Below are positions 18,117 through 26,995 of a DNA stretch of 64,000 bases, one piece after another. Made by a program: the position numbers and the translations under genes. Source of the stretch: Ruegeria denitrificans (GTDB lineage: Bacteria; Pseudomonadota; Alphaproteobacteria; Rhodobacterales; Rhodobacteraceae); contig NZ_CYUD01000013.1 of the NCBI RefSeq assembly GCF_001458295.1, positions 62,001-126,000 on the forward strand, written 5' to 3'. Numbering within the stretch: position 1 is the first letter of the stretch; every line of letters begins with the position of its first letter. The notes beneath the pieces are model-generated. The model had not been told where the DNA came from. It did no database searches and saw only the letters and a list, made by a program, of their open reading frames with translations.

Positions 18117-21040
18117 TTCAGCACCACTGGCGTTGTTTCGTCGGTGCGGTCCCATTCACCGAACCGGGCCAGATGGTCATAGTCGCCGATATCCGTGTCT
18201 TTGTGCAGCATGCGGCGGGCGGTGAAGCCCTGATCAGGCTCTAAATAAGCAGAAATGAGCTCCTTTAATTCGGCAAGGACCTTGTCTGGGGGTTCCTTGG
18301 ACAGTGGGGCCGCGACCTCTTTGTACGTGCCGCCCATGCCAACAAAGACAGCTTCGGCCACCGGCAGCGGATCAATCCCTTCGATAGCACCTTGCTCGGC
18401 CATAGCAGCCTCGATCAATAGCTGTTTGTCAAACTTGGCCTGCTGGCTTTCGGTCGGAGGCGTGCCGGTCTTGTAGTCCACAATCCGCAGTGCACCGCGG
18501 CTGTTGCGGTCGATCCGGTCGGCGCGGCCCGCGATGGTGAAATCCAGCGGGGACAGCACCAGTTTCATCGCCGCTTCAAAAGCCACTGGCCCGCCATCAC
18601 CACGCCGGACGGTTTCAGCGTTCAGGAAGTCATCGGCAATTCGTTCAAGCCGCGCCAGCCACAATTTGCGCGCGGTGGGCCACGCAACATACTGATCCAG
18701 CAGGGTTTTGGCCCGTTTCAGGAAATTTTCGCGGGTCAGCAAGGCGCTATCCAGCACGCTGTCCTTGACGAAATGTTCGAGGATTTCGTGAATGACGATC
18801 CCGCGCAGTAGTGCGTCTGGTGCTTGTACCAAGGGATCCAGCGGCCGCAGGCGCAATACGTGTTTGGCGTAGACGGAATAGGGATCACGGATCAGACGTT
18901 TGATCTCGGTCACACTCAGACGGCGTGGGCGTGCGGCAACCGGCGGGCGCGGTGACGGGCGTGCGGCGGGTTCGATCCTCGGCGCGACCTCAAGCTGTTC
19001 CGACCAGCGCAGCCATTGCTGTCCGCGTGCGCGCATTGCGGAAAGGGCGTCGCGACCACCCTGCCCCGGCAAGCCCTGCAACAGGTTCGTCATGCGGTTC
19101 AGCCAACGAGACGGCACGGTTTCGGCATCATCGGATCGGGTTGCCCGGGTCAGCCAGACCTCGGGTGCGCCGATGGCTTGTTGGAAATCATGTGCCGAAA
19201 GTCCGATCCGACGTTCGGGCAGCAGTAACCCCGCCTTGTCACGCATCTGTCGGTTCAACCAAGGGTCTGGTGCTGCGGCCTCGGGCCAACTGCCTTCGTT
19301 CAAGCCACCCAGAATCAGCAGATCAGCCCCCTGAACCCGTGCTTCGAGTGTTCCCCAGATCATGATATGCGGATGCGGGGCATCGCGGTCGCGGACCTCT
19401 TCACCCGCCAGCAGCGCGCCGAGCAGATCAGCGAAATCATGGGCGGTCATCGGGCCACCATGTTGAGCCTCTTCCTCAAGTGCGGTCAGAACCGACAACG
19501 CTTTTTGGCCCGCATTCTTGTCCCACAATGTTCCGGCGTCGCCTTGACTGCCGACCGAGATTGCCTCGGCTAGGTTCCGCAGGCGGGTCACCCAATCGGA
19601 CAGGGGCTGCTCACCTGTCACGTGTTGATTGCAGAACTGTGTGGTTAGCCAGCGCATCCAACCCTCGGGCACTTCTTTGCGGATAGCAAATGCCGTCAGG
19701 CTGGCGCTGTCGGTGAACGGAGGACCGTGACGCCGCAAATCCATCTCCAGATCGCGGGTGTGCAGCAGATGTGCACCGCGATCCCCGCCGTCGTGGCACA
19801 GCGGGTGTTTCAGTAGGGTCAGCAGTGCCTCACATTCAAGCTGCCGGGTGAACAGCCCTGCCACATGGCGCAGAAACCGGCCCGGAGGTGATAGCTGCAA
19901 GGGCAAACCTGCACTGTCGTCCGGCAGGATGTTCCACCGATCCAATGCGGCGCTGACCTGACGGGTCAGCATCCGGTCAGGCGTGATCAGCGCGGCGGTC
20001 TGGCCGGTTTCGGCCGCTTCGCGCAGACGTAAAGCGATGGCCAACGCCTCGGCACGGGGGGATTGCGCTTCGATCAGGGTAAGGTCTTTGGTAGCGCCGT
20101 CCAGATCTGTCAACTGGGGGCCTTCGGACATCCAGGCATCAGTGATCGGCGCTGGGCGTAAAGCAAGTGAAATCAGACGATTACGGGTAGGGGATGGGGC
20201 AGGGTTGTCGGTCCATTTTTCGATCTGCCCCGGCCGTAATTCAAGCCGGGTCATCAGCTTGCGGAACCGGAATTGCGGATGGTCTTCCGAGGTCAGCGCA
20301 TCTTCCAGCACCTGCCAGACGTGATCTGGCTGGTCGAAATCGTACCCGGGCAGGATCAGCGCGCCTTGCGGCAGTCGGGCCACGGCCTCCATCAGCATCA
20401 GCGTTGTACCGCGTGACCCGGTTGAGCCCGCAAGAATCACGGGATGCTGCGGGGGCGCAACCTGCCAGCGATCAATCAGGTTTTCCACCACACGCCGTTG
20501 CCGTGCCTGCGCGTCCAACGCATCGGGACCCGAGTCAATGAAATGATCGGCAATCCCGATAAATGCCTGCGCCCGCGCCCAGTGGCCGGACATGTCGCTG
20601 ACATCCAGCTGCCGAATTGCGTCGGGTGAAACGCCTTCGCCCTGCATTTCGTCAATCAACGCTGCCAAACTGTCGGACAGATCGAACAGCGAAGACCGCG
20701 CAGCCAGATCAGGCTGTTGTTCCAACAGCTTGGCAATCAGTTGGGTCAGCTCCAGCCTGCGCCGCAATGCGGGGATGGCGGGCGGAGTTTGCGCCAGATC
20801 AACGCTTTCGCCCAGATCAGTGACCAGCGACAGGCGCGGCAGCAGGCAGGCCGGACCCTGATCGAACAATTCGCGCACCCGGCGGGCCATACGGCGCGTG
20901 TTGACGACCAATTGAACCCGGGCCAAGGTCTCAGGCGGATGGTCGTCGGAACGGCGGCGCAGGCCTTCGACCAGAGCCCTTGGAAAATCCGTTCCCGGGG
21001 GCACGGCGAAGACGCGGGGCACGCGGCTGGGTTTAAACAT
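18113..21040 (-). CDS. addB: Double-strand break repair protein AddB
   Basis: AddB is the second AddAB subunit, with an inactive or degenerate helicase region and a RecB-type nuclease domain. In the 975-residue protein an ILAGSTGSRGTTLMLMEAV segment lies near 205, RVQGADLLILGGLNEGSWP in the middle, and the nuclease motif LRIVDYKTGTPP near the C-terminus. The ATG at 21040 is preferred to a TTG two codons up. It begins 8 nt inside murU and ends 4 nt inside addA. The four-Cys Fe-S nuclease staple of Gram-positive AddB was not noticed. Confidence 0.94.
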   Translation of the reverse strand: MFKPSRVPRVFAVPPGTDFPRALVEGLRRRSDDHPPETLARVQLVVNTRRMARRVRELFDQGPACLLPRLSLVTDLGESVDLAQTPPAIPALRRRLELTQLIAKLLEQQPDLAARSSLFDLSDSLAALIDEMQGEGVSPDAIRQLDVSDMSGHWARAQAFIGIADHFIDSGPDALDAQARQRRVVENLIDRWQVAPPQHPVILAGSTGSRGTTLMLMEAVARLPQGALILPGYDFDQPDHVWQVLEDALTSEDHPQFRFRKLMTRLELRPGQIEKWTDNPAPSPTRNRLISLALRPAPITDAWMSEGPQLTDLDGATKDLTLIEAQSPRAEALAIALRLREAAETGQTAALITPDRMLTRQVSAALDRWNILPDDSAGLPLQLSPPGRFLRHVAGLFTRQLECEALLTLLKHPLCHDGGDRGAHLLHTRDLEMDLRRHGPPFTDSASLTAFAIRKEVPEGWMRWLTTQFCNQHVTGEQPLSDWVTRLRNLAEAISVGSQGDAGTLWDKNAGQKALSVLTALEEEAQHGGPMTAHDFADLLGALLAGEEVRDRDAPHPHIMIWGTLEARVQGADLLILGGLNEGSWPEAAAPDPWLNRQMRDKAGLLLPERRIGLSAHDFQQAIGAPEVWLTRATRSDDAETVPSRWLNRMTNLLQGLPGQGGRDALSAMRARGQQWLRWSEQLEVAPRIEPAARPSPRPPVAARPRRLSVTEIKRLIRDPYSVYAKHVLRLRPLDPLVQAPDALLRGIVIHEILEHFVKDSVLDSALLTRENFLKRAKTLLDQYVAWPTARKLWLARLERIADDFLNAETVRRGDGGPVAFEAAMKLVLSPLDFTIAGRADRIDRNSRGALRIVDYKTGTPPTESQQAKFDKQLLIEAAMAEQGAIEGIDPLPVAEAVFVGMGGTYKEVAAPLSKEPPDKVLAELKELISAYLEPDQGFTARRMLHKDTDIGDYDHLARFGEWDRTDETTPVVLK

Positions 21041-21719
21041 CGGCAATCAACTCTTCAGCCATTGCGACCCCTTCGGGGCGACCTACGTCACACCAGCGGC
21101 CGGGATAGATGGTCGCGAACAGGCGGCCCAGTTCGTGCATCTGATCCCACAGCAGATTCAGCGAGAACGCCTGTTCTGATATCGCCGCCAGCCCGTCGGT
21201 CTTGACGATCTGTGCCCCTCCATAAACCAATCCGGGGCCGCGGGAGATCCGGCCCTCGGCATTTGTGGTGAAATCACCTGATCCCGCATGTCCGACAGTC
21301 TGGGCGATGGGGACACACATAAGCAGCGCATCCATACGATCGGGGTTCCACGCCTTGCGCAATAGGGTCAGAGGGTTCGGCCCGGACCAGATTGCATCTG
21401 TGTTCAGGGTAAAGACCGGACCCGGCCCCAAAAGGGGCAAAGCAGCGCGCAGCCCGCCGCCGGTTTCCAATATTTCAGGCTCTTCACGGGACATCAAAAC
21501 TCCCTTGGGGGCCAGATGCGTTGCAAGCTGATCGGGTAGATAATGCAGGTTGGCAACCACGCGATCAGCGCGCAAATCGTCGGTCAAATCCAGTGCGTGG
21601 TCGATCAGCGGGCGGCCCGCGACCTCGATCAGGGGTTTGGGCCGGTCTTTGGTCAATGCGCCCATACGGGTGCCAAACCCGGCGGCAAATAGCATCACGG
21701 CATCGGGACGTCGGGTCAT
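21033..21719 (-). CDS. murU: Nucleotidyltransferase, MurU-like (UDP-MurNAc recycling)
   Basis: This 228-residue nucleotidyltransferase has the signature FAAGFGTRMGALTKDRPKPL, then GRPLIDHAL, and FTLNTDAIWSG for the metal-binding Asp. MurU makes UDP-MurNAc from MurNAc-1-phosphate, bypassing the fosfomycin-sensitive de novo path in Pseudomonas and Caulobacter. The call rests on fold plus the adjoining AmgK-like kinase, which makes its substrate. The start at 21719 overlaps amgK by 4 nt; the upstream in-frame extension belongs to amgK DNA. An NDP-hexose role without the recycling link is the main alternative. Confidence 0.82.
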   Translation of the reverse strand: MTRRPDAVMLFAAGFGTRMGALTKDRPKPLIEVAGRPLIDHALDLTDDLRADRVVANLHYLPDQLATHLAPKGVLMSREEPEILETGGGLRAALPLLGPGPVFTLNTDAIWSGPNPLTLLRKAWNPDRMDALLMCVPIAQTVGHAGSGDFTTNAEGRISRGPGLVYGGAQIVKTDGLAAISEQAFSLNLLWDQMHELGRLFATIYPGRWCDVGRPEGVAMAEELIADV

Positions 21720-22720
21720 GTCTGTCTGAGCCTGTCCAGGTTTTCCGGCGTTGGAGCGGGCAGGGCACCGCGCAACAGATCGGCCACGGTGACCAGCGCA
21801 GGGTGGTTCAGATCGCGCATCAGATGCGCCCACGTGGCCGGGATCAAATCAATGTATTGCGGTTTGCCATAATCCGTTGCCAATCGGGCAAACACGCCCA
21901 GAATGCGCAGGTTTCTTTGGGTGCCCAACACCGCATAGGCGCAGCGAAAATCATGATCATTCACCCCGGTTGCGGTGATATATCGGTTAACCATCCGCAT
22001 CTCGGTGCCCGGTGCGACATCGCGGCGTACATCCTGCAGCATCGAAACAAGGTCATAGGCCGGATGGCCCAGCATTGCGGTCTGGAAATCCAGTAGGCCC
22101 ACCTGCTTTACCCCGTCGCGCTCCGGCAGCCAGATCATATTTTCCGCATGGTAATCGCGTTGGATGACCACTTTGCGGCCCGAGGTTTCGCGGTGCAGAA
22201 TGTCCGCGAAGCGATTTTCAAACCGCACCCGCGCGTCTGCGTCATGTTCCCCCAATACCGCCTGTGCGTATTTGGTGAAGGACAGCGCAGCCAGTTCGGT
22301 CATCAGGGTCGGGTCATAAGACGGCAGCGAAAGGGTAGGTGCCTTATGCAGTTCGATCAGGACATCGGTTGCGGCCTCGTACAGCTCGCGCTCGAATTGC
22401 GGGGACTGTTTCAGGACGAGAGCGAACAGATCATCGCCCAGATCCTCCAGCAACAGAAAGCCGAATTCTGTGTCCTCGGCGTAGATTTCCGGCGCGCTGA
22501 GGCCGATTTCCCGCAGATGGTTGGCCATGCGGACAAAGGCCTCGACCGGCTCTGCTTTACCCGGAGGTGAATCCATGAAAACAGCCGTGCGACCGGTATC
22601 GGGATCGGTCAAACGCTCATAACGGCGGTTCGAGGCATCCCCCGCCAGCGGCGCGCGCGTTGCGTTGGACCATGGTGTTTGTGCAATCAGCGCTTCGGCC
22701 AGCACTGCCCGGTTCGTCAT
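21716..22720 (-). CDS. amgK: AmgK-like sugar kinase (aminoglycoside phosphotransferase fold)
   Basis: The 334-residue APH-fold kinase has GDASNRRYERL (ATP loop), LLLEDLGDDLFA, the catalytic QRDYHAENMIW (Asp and Asn) and the metal-binding VGLLDFQTAMLGHP. AmgK phosphorylates the anomeric hydroxyl of MurNAc and GlcNAc. Placement directly before murU supports this over antibiotic resistance. The ATG at 22720 lies inside the tsaE stop (ATGA), and its own stop lies inside the murU start. The gene is not named on sequence alone, since APH-fold kinases act on many substrates. Confidence 0.82.
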   Translation of the reverse strand: MTNRAVLAEALIAQTPWSNATRAPLAGDASNRRYERLTDPDTGRTAVFMDSPPGKAEPVEAFVRMANHLREIGLSAPEIYAEDTEFGFLLLEDLGDDLFALVLKQSPQFERELYEAATDVLIELHKAPTLSLPSYDPTLMTELAALSFTKYAQAVLGEHDADARVRFENRFADILHRETSGRKVVIQRDYHAENMIWLPERDGVKQVGLLDFQTAMLGHPAYDLVSMLQDVRRDVAPGTEMRMVNRYITATGVNDHDFRCAYAVLGTQRNLRILGVFARLATDYGKPQYIDLIPATWAHLMRDLNHPALVTVADLLRGALPAPTPENLDRLRQT

Positions 22721-23190
22721 GCGGCGATCTCCAGTTTTTGGGACCATTTCGGATCGGACCACGATAAGGTCAGATGACGTTGCCCCAGCGTGTTAGGGTC
22801 TGTTTTCAAGTGAAGAGTCAAGGCAGTAGCAGGGGTCAGCGGGCCCAGCTTATCTGGCCATTCAATCAGGCAGATGGCGGTGTCAAAAGCGTCAGACAGG
22901 CCCAGTTCTTCGATCTCTTCCACGGCGGTAAGCCGATACAAATCACAGTGCCATATCTCGCCGGGCGGGGTGTCATAGGCCTGTACCAACGTGAACGTGG
23001 GTGAGGGCACATCCTCGGGCACAACCAGCAGCGATTGGATCAGGCTGCGGGCGAAATGGGTCTTGCCGCTGCCGATTTCACCCTCAAGCAACAGGATGTC
23101 GCCGGGGTGCAATTCCGTACCCAGCCGTGCGGCCAGATCGGCGGTTTCTTCGGGCGAATTCAAAATGATGGAATGGGCGTGCATCGTCAT
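22717..23190 (-). CDS. tsaE: tRNA t6A biosynthesis ATPase TsaE
   Basis: TsaE is the ATPase that resets the TsaBDE complex making N6-threonylcarbamoyladenosine on ANN-decoding tRNAs. 157 residues, with Walker A GEIGSGKTHFARSL, VPSPTFTLVQAY and HCDLYRL as in all YjeE/TsaE proteins and IEWPDKLG. It heads the translationally coupled tsaE-amgK-murU-addB-addA chain. Its partner tsaD is elsewhere in the window (34962-36059). Two closely spaced starts are possible (23190 or 23184); neither has a clear ribosome-binding site. Confidence 0.95.
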   Translation of the reverse strand: MTMHAHSIILNSPEETADLAARLGTELHPGDILLLEGEIGSGKTHFARSLIQSLLVVPEDVPSPTFTLVQAYDTPPGEIWHCDLYRLTAVEEIEELGLSDAFDTAICLIEWPDKLGPLTPATALTLHLKTDPNTLGQRHLTLSWSDPKWSQKLEIAA

Positions 23191-23231
23191 GGCGCCACAA
23201 TGGCCCTACGCCCGGGCGGCTGCAACCCGGT

Positions 23232-24737
23232 TCAGGCGCTGATTTGACGGATCGACCGGGTCGTCGGCGCATCCTCGACCGAGAACCGCACAATCGTTGC
23301 GCCGTTCTGCATGGGGCTGACCGTGCAAGCCAGATGGGTGCCATTGCGCAGCCGCAGGCCACTTGACCATTCGGCGCGGTTTTCTCGCGTTTCCACGAAA
23401 TCGCGGATCTCGCCGAGGATCGGCGAAGCAACGCACTGTTCCTGCCAAGCTCGTGTCACGTCCAGCACTGAATCCGGCTCGAACCCAACCTCACCATTAT
23501 CCCCCCACAACTGTTGGTAGGCGCGGTTGGTGAAGGCCAGCGTTCCGTCATCGCCAAAAACCGCGATGGCATCGGCCAGCTTGTCCAGAACCGATTGCAT
23601 CAGGTCCATTTCCGAGCGGAACCGCCGGGTCAGGGTAATCTCGGCCGTGATATCTTCAAATAGAAAAGCCACAGCACCGTCAGGATGGGGTCGCCCACTG
23701 ACCGAATAGACCGACCCCGAGGGCAGCGACCAAGTCTCCTGATAATTTCCGTCCTCGGCCGCTTCGAGCAGTTCGTTCATCTGATTACGCCAGCTGCGGT
23801 AATTCTTGGGTTCCGGCATCATATGCTGATCGCGTAGCCTGTCGAAAAAACTGGACAGGCTGGGTCGGCAGCTGAGGAAATCCGGGGGCAGGGTGGTCAG
23901 GTCGATCAGCGCGGGGTTGAACAGGGCCAGTTGCCGGTTGCGGTCGAAAATGGCCAGACCGATGGATAGCTGAGCAAAGGTTTTCGTCATGGTTTGCACG
24001 AATTTACGCTGAGCTGTTTCTGCAGCGACGATGGCGTTGATATCGACCGCATAACACAGGTGTCCCTCGGGGTGATCCACCAGCGTCAGATCGAACCATA
24101 GCTTGTTGTCGCTGTCTTCCGACGAGATCGAGATGCGGCTTTTTGCGCCCAGCCGCGCATCCTCATCCACACTCGGGAACATAGGTGCGGTCAGATCGGT
24201 ATCCTGACCGCGTAACTTGCGTACCAGCGACACGTATGCAGCGTTGCACCAGCGCACGTTGCTTTGATGATCCAGCAACCAGACGGGATAGGGTGCCTGC
24301 TCCATCGCCAGCCGGATCGGATCCTGCGCGCCACGCTGCACCGGTGCAGGGCGGTCGGTACTGTCGCGCAGTTGCACCCGAACGATCCCGTCGATCCATT
24401 CGCACAGAACATCGCGTTCAATAGTGCAATCGATGGCAGGTATGACAAACGTACCCTCAAGCCGGACACAGTCGGGCGTTTCGGGAAAGGTTGGAAAATC
24501 CCTGTGCAACAGACGACGCAGATCGGGCCAGTCGCGGACAGCCTGAAACCCTTCCAAAGCAATGTCGGAATGGCTGATCAGCCGGTCACCATCGAACAGA
24601 AAGACCGCATCGAACAGGGACGCAGGTGAGGATAAGCCAAAATTGTCGCCCTGTTGTCGACGACGGGGCAAAAGCCATTGCACCGCCAGGCTGGCGGATA
24701 CCAGGCTGATTGCGGCCAGAATGATCCAGTCGACCAT
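23232..24737 (-). CDS. divL: DivL-type multi-PAS membrane protein without a kinase domain
   Basis: 501 residues: an N-terminal membrane helix (about 4-23) followed by an Arg-rich stop, then at least three PAS-type segments (near 145-215, 245-330 and 370-480), including APYPVWLLDHQSNVRWCNAA, GLAIFDRNRQLALFNPALID and AIAVFGDDGTLAFTNRAYQQ. The protein ends after the last PAS; there is no HisKA or HATPase domain. From memory, the PAS-only DivL of Rhodobacter capsulatus, which acts on the CckA-ChpT-CtrA relay, lies close to regB in the same way. The start at 24737 follows GAGGAG. PAS content is sure; DivL orthology rests on synteny and domain layout. Confidence 0.68.
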   Translation of the reverse strand: MVDWIILAAISLVSASLAVQWLLPRRRQQGDNFGLSSPASLFDAVFLFDGDRLISHSDIALEGFQAVRDWPDLRRLLHRDFPTFPETPDCVRLEGTFVIPAIDCTIERDVLCEWIDGIVRVQLRDSTDRPAPVQRGAQDPIRLAMEQAPYPVWLLDHQSNVRWCNAAYVSLVRKLRGQDTDLTAPMFPSVDEDARLGAKSRISISSEDSDNKLWFDLTLVDHPEGHLCYAVDINAIVAAETAQRKFVQTMTKTFAQLSIGLAIFDRNRQLALFNPALIDLTTLPPDFLSCRPSLSSFFDRLRDQHMMPEPKNYRSWRNQMNELLEAAEDGNYQETWSLPSGSVYSVSGRPHPDGAVAFLFEDITAEITLTRRFRSEMDLMQSVLDKLADAIAVFGDDGTLAFTNRAYQQLWGDNGEVGFEPDSVLDVTRAWQEQCVASPILGEIRDFVETRENRAEWSSGLRLRNGTHLACTVSPMQNGATIVRFSVEDAPTTRSIRQISA

Positions 24738-24799
24738 GCTCTCCTCGGGTCTGACATTACCCGGGAACTATGTGCGGAAATGGTTAACGGGGTCTTAAT

Positions 24800-26197
24800 T
24801 CAGACCTGTATGCGTTGGTTCGCGCCCGACGGAACAGGCGTGTCGCCGGTTTGCGCATCCACCAGGTTGCGCGGCCAGGAGACCCGCACAATTGCGCCCC
24901 GCCGGTCACGGTTGTCGCTCAGGTTTTGATAGGGGTCTGAACCGTTGGCGAATTTCAGCTCTGCGCCGCTGCGTTCTAGCAAGGTTTTAGCGATGAACAA
25001 ACCCAACCCCATACCCTCATACCCCGGGCGTGTCCGCTGATCTGTGTCGGCCCGACGGCGGCGCATGAAAGGATCGCCGATCCGTCCGATCATCTGTGCA
25101 GGGTATCCGCGCCCGTCATCCATAATGTTGATGGTGATCTGATCGGTGGTCCATTCCGCTTCGACCCAGACGTTGGCGCGGGCAAAATCCACGGCGTTCT
25201 GGATCAGGTTGCGCAGGCCATGTATGATCTCGGGTTTGCGCAGGATCGAAGGCTGCTGCACATCGCCGTCTCCGGCTGGGCCTTCGTCAAAATGCACCAC
25301 TTTGCCCCGGTGAATATGCGGCTCGGCGGCTTCATGTATCACGGTGGACAGAGGGGCCTGCCGCAGATGCAGGTCGTCTTTACCTGCCCGGCCCATATCG
25401 CGCAGAATATCGCGACAGCGGTTGGCCTGTTCGCGGATTAGGGCGGCGTCATCCTTCAGATCGGGCCGGTCATCAAGTTCTTCGATCAGTTCCGAGCTGG
25501 TCAGCTTGATCGTGGCCAGCGGCGTGCCCAGTTCATGCGCGGCGGCGGCGACCACACCGCCCAGGTCGGTCAGCTTCTGTTCGCGCGCCAGAGCCATGTG
25601 GGTGGCGGCAAGCGCCTCGGACATGGATCGAACCTCTGAGCTGACGCGGTGGGAATATGCACCAATGAACACGATGGCGATTACGATCGCAGCCCAGTTT
25701 CCGAACAACAACATATCGGGGATCAACAGCGCTTCGCCCTGATCTGTACGCAACGGCAGATGAAACTCGGCCAGCAAGGAGGCCACAACAATCGCAACCC
25801 CGCCCACGATCAGGGTTGAACGGGTGCTCATCACATTGGCGGAAATCGTCACTGGCCCCAGCAGTAGCAAGGCAAACGGATTGTTCAGACCGCCAGTCAG
25901 ATACAGCAGAATGGCCAACTGCAGCAGGTCGAATAGAACCATCAGGAAGTTCTCAAACTCGGTCAGGCGCTTGTTTTGCGGGAACAGCAGAATGGCCGTC
26001 ATGTTGCCCATGACCGAAACGCCGATGGCCAGGTAACACAGTGCCAGTTCCAGCCGCACGTCAAAATACTGCTGCGCCACTGTAATGGCTGTGAACTGGC
26101 CGATGATAGCCACCCAGCGCAACAGGATCAGCGTGCGCAGGCGAATCCAGCTGCTGCTTTCCTGACCGCGCCACAATGTGATGTTGGAATTTGCCAT
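24800..26197 (-). CDS. regB: Redox-sensing histidine kinase RegB/PrrB/ActS
   Basis: 465 residues. Five or six N-terminal membrane helices (about 25-195) include the quinone-site motif GGLNNPFALLL. The H-box is AAAHELGTPLATIKL, followed by the redox box EQANRCRDILRDMGRAGKDD, whose Cys corresponds to the redox Cys of Rhodobacter RegB. N and G boxes are NLIQNAVDFA and DDGRGYP, then GLGLFIAKTLL. RegB phosphorylates RegA in response to ubiquinone redox state and oxygen. It diverges from senC (93 bp between starts), the classical regB/senC-regA layout. Confidence 0.96.
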   Translation of the reverse strand: MANSNITLWRGQESSSWIRLRTLILLRWVAIIGQFTAITVAQQYFDVRLELALCYLAIGVSVMGNMTAILLFPQNKRLTEFENFLMVLFDLLQLAILLYLTGGLNNPFALLLLGPVTISANVMSTRSTLIVGGVAIVVASLLAEFHLPLRTDQGEALLIPDMLLFGNWAAIVIAIVFIGAYSHRVSSEVRSMSEALAATHMALAREQKLTDLGGVVAAAAHELGTPLATIKLTSSELIEELDDRPDLKDDAALIREQANRCRDILRDMGRAGKDDLHLRQAPLSTVIHEAAEPHIHRGKVVHFDEGPAGDGDVQQPSILRKPEIIHGLRNLIQNAVDFARANVWVEAEWTTDQITINIMDDGRGYPAQMIGRIGDPFMRRRRADTDQRTRPGYEGMGLGLFIAKTLLERSGAELKFANGSDPYQNLSDNRDRRGAIVRVSWPRNLVDAQTGDTPVPSGANQRIQV

Positions 26198-26289
26198 CGG
26201 TCTATTTTGTCCTGTTGCATCGGCTGATCATCTTGATAGGTGTCCCGGCGGAAACGATCAACAACCCCTCTCAGTTCAGGATTGATGTC

Positions 26290-26910
26290 ATGACCCGTCT
26301 TTATGCCATCCTCGCAACCGTAGTTCTGGCCGTCGGCCTGGGCGCCATGTGGCTGCTGACATTGGGGGGCCGGTCGGATGACCAGTTCGCGCAATGCCGC
26401 TCGGCGCAGATCGCAGGTGGATCAGCCGCCATTGGCGGCCCGTTCGAGTTGATCAATGGCAAGGGTGAAACGGTCACCGACAAGGACGTGATCACCGAGC
26501 CGACGCTGGTTTATTTCGGCTATACTTTCTGCCCAGATGTCTGCCCCTTTGATATGTCGCGCAACGCCGAGGCGGTGGATATTCTGGCCGAATGGGGCCA
26601 GTCGGTGACGCCACTGTTCATCTCGATCGACCCGGATCGCGACACGCCCGAAGTGATGGCGGACTATGCGTTCAACTTGGGTGGCAAAACCATCGCGCTG
26701 ACCGGTTCGCCCGAGCAGGTCAAAGCTGCCAGCAAGGCCTACAAGACCTATTACAAGGCTCAGGACAAAAGCGACGAATACTATCTGGTCGATCATTCCA
26801 CCTTTACCTACCTGATGACGCCCGAGCACGGATTCCTGGAATTCTTCAACCGAGACGACACAGGTGAACAGATGGCTGATAAGGTCGGGTGCTTTCTGGA
26901 TCAGATATAG
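26290..26910 (+). CDS. senC: SCO1/SenC copper chaperone (PrrC)
   Basis: 206 residues: one N-terminal membrane helix (about 3-23), then a thioredoxin-fold SCO domain with the copper-binding YTFCPDVCPFD (CxxxC) and DHSTFTYLMTPEHG, whose His is the third ligand. SCO proteins deliver copper to the CuA or CuB centre of cytochrome oxidase. It lies between regB and regA as in Rhodobacter. The start at 26290 is taken because the membrane helix begins there; the frame is open 33 codons further up, but this overlaps the regB promoter region. No strong ribosome-binding site. Confidence 0.93.
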   Translation: MTRLYAILATVVLAVGLGAMWLLTLGGRSDDQFAQCRSAQIAGGSAAIGGPFELINGKGETVTDKDVITEPTLVYFGYTFCPDVCPFDMSRNAEAVDILAEWGQSVTPLFISIDPDRDTPEVMADYAFNLGGKTIALTGSPEQVKAASKAYKTYYKAQDKSDEYYLVDHSTFTYLMTPEHGFLEFFNRDDTGEQMADKVGCFLDQI

Positions 26911-26995
26911 GGCGCACTGTCGATTTGACCTTTGGAATGGCGCTGCTATTACTCATATTTAAGCCAAAAACGTAATATTGCGGAAAGAACAGAAT

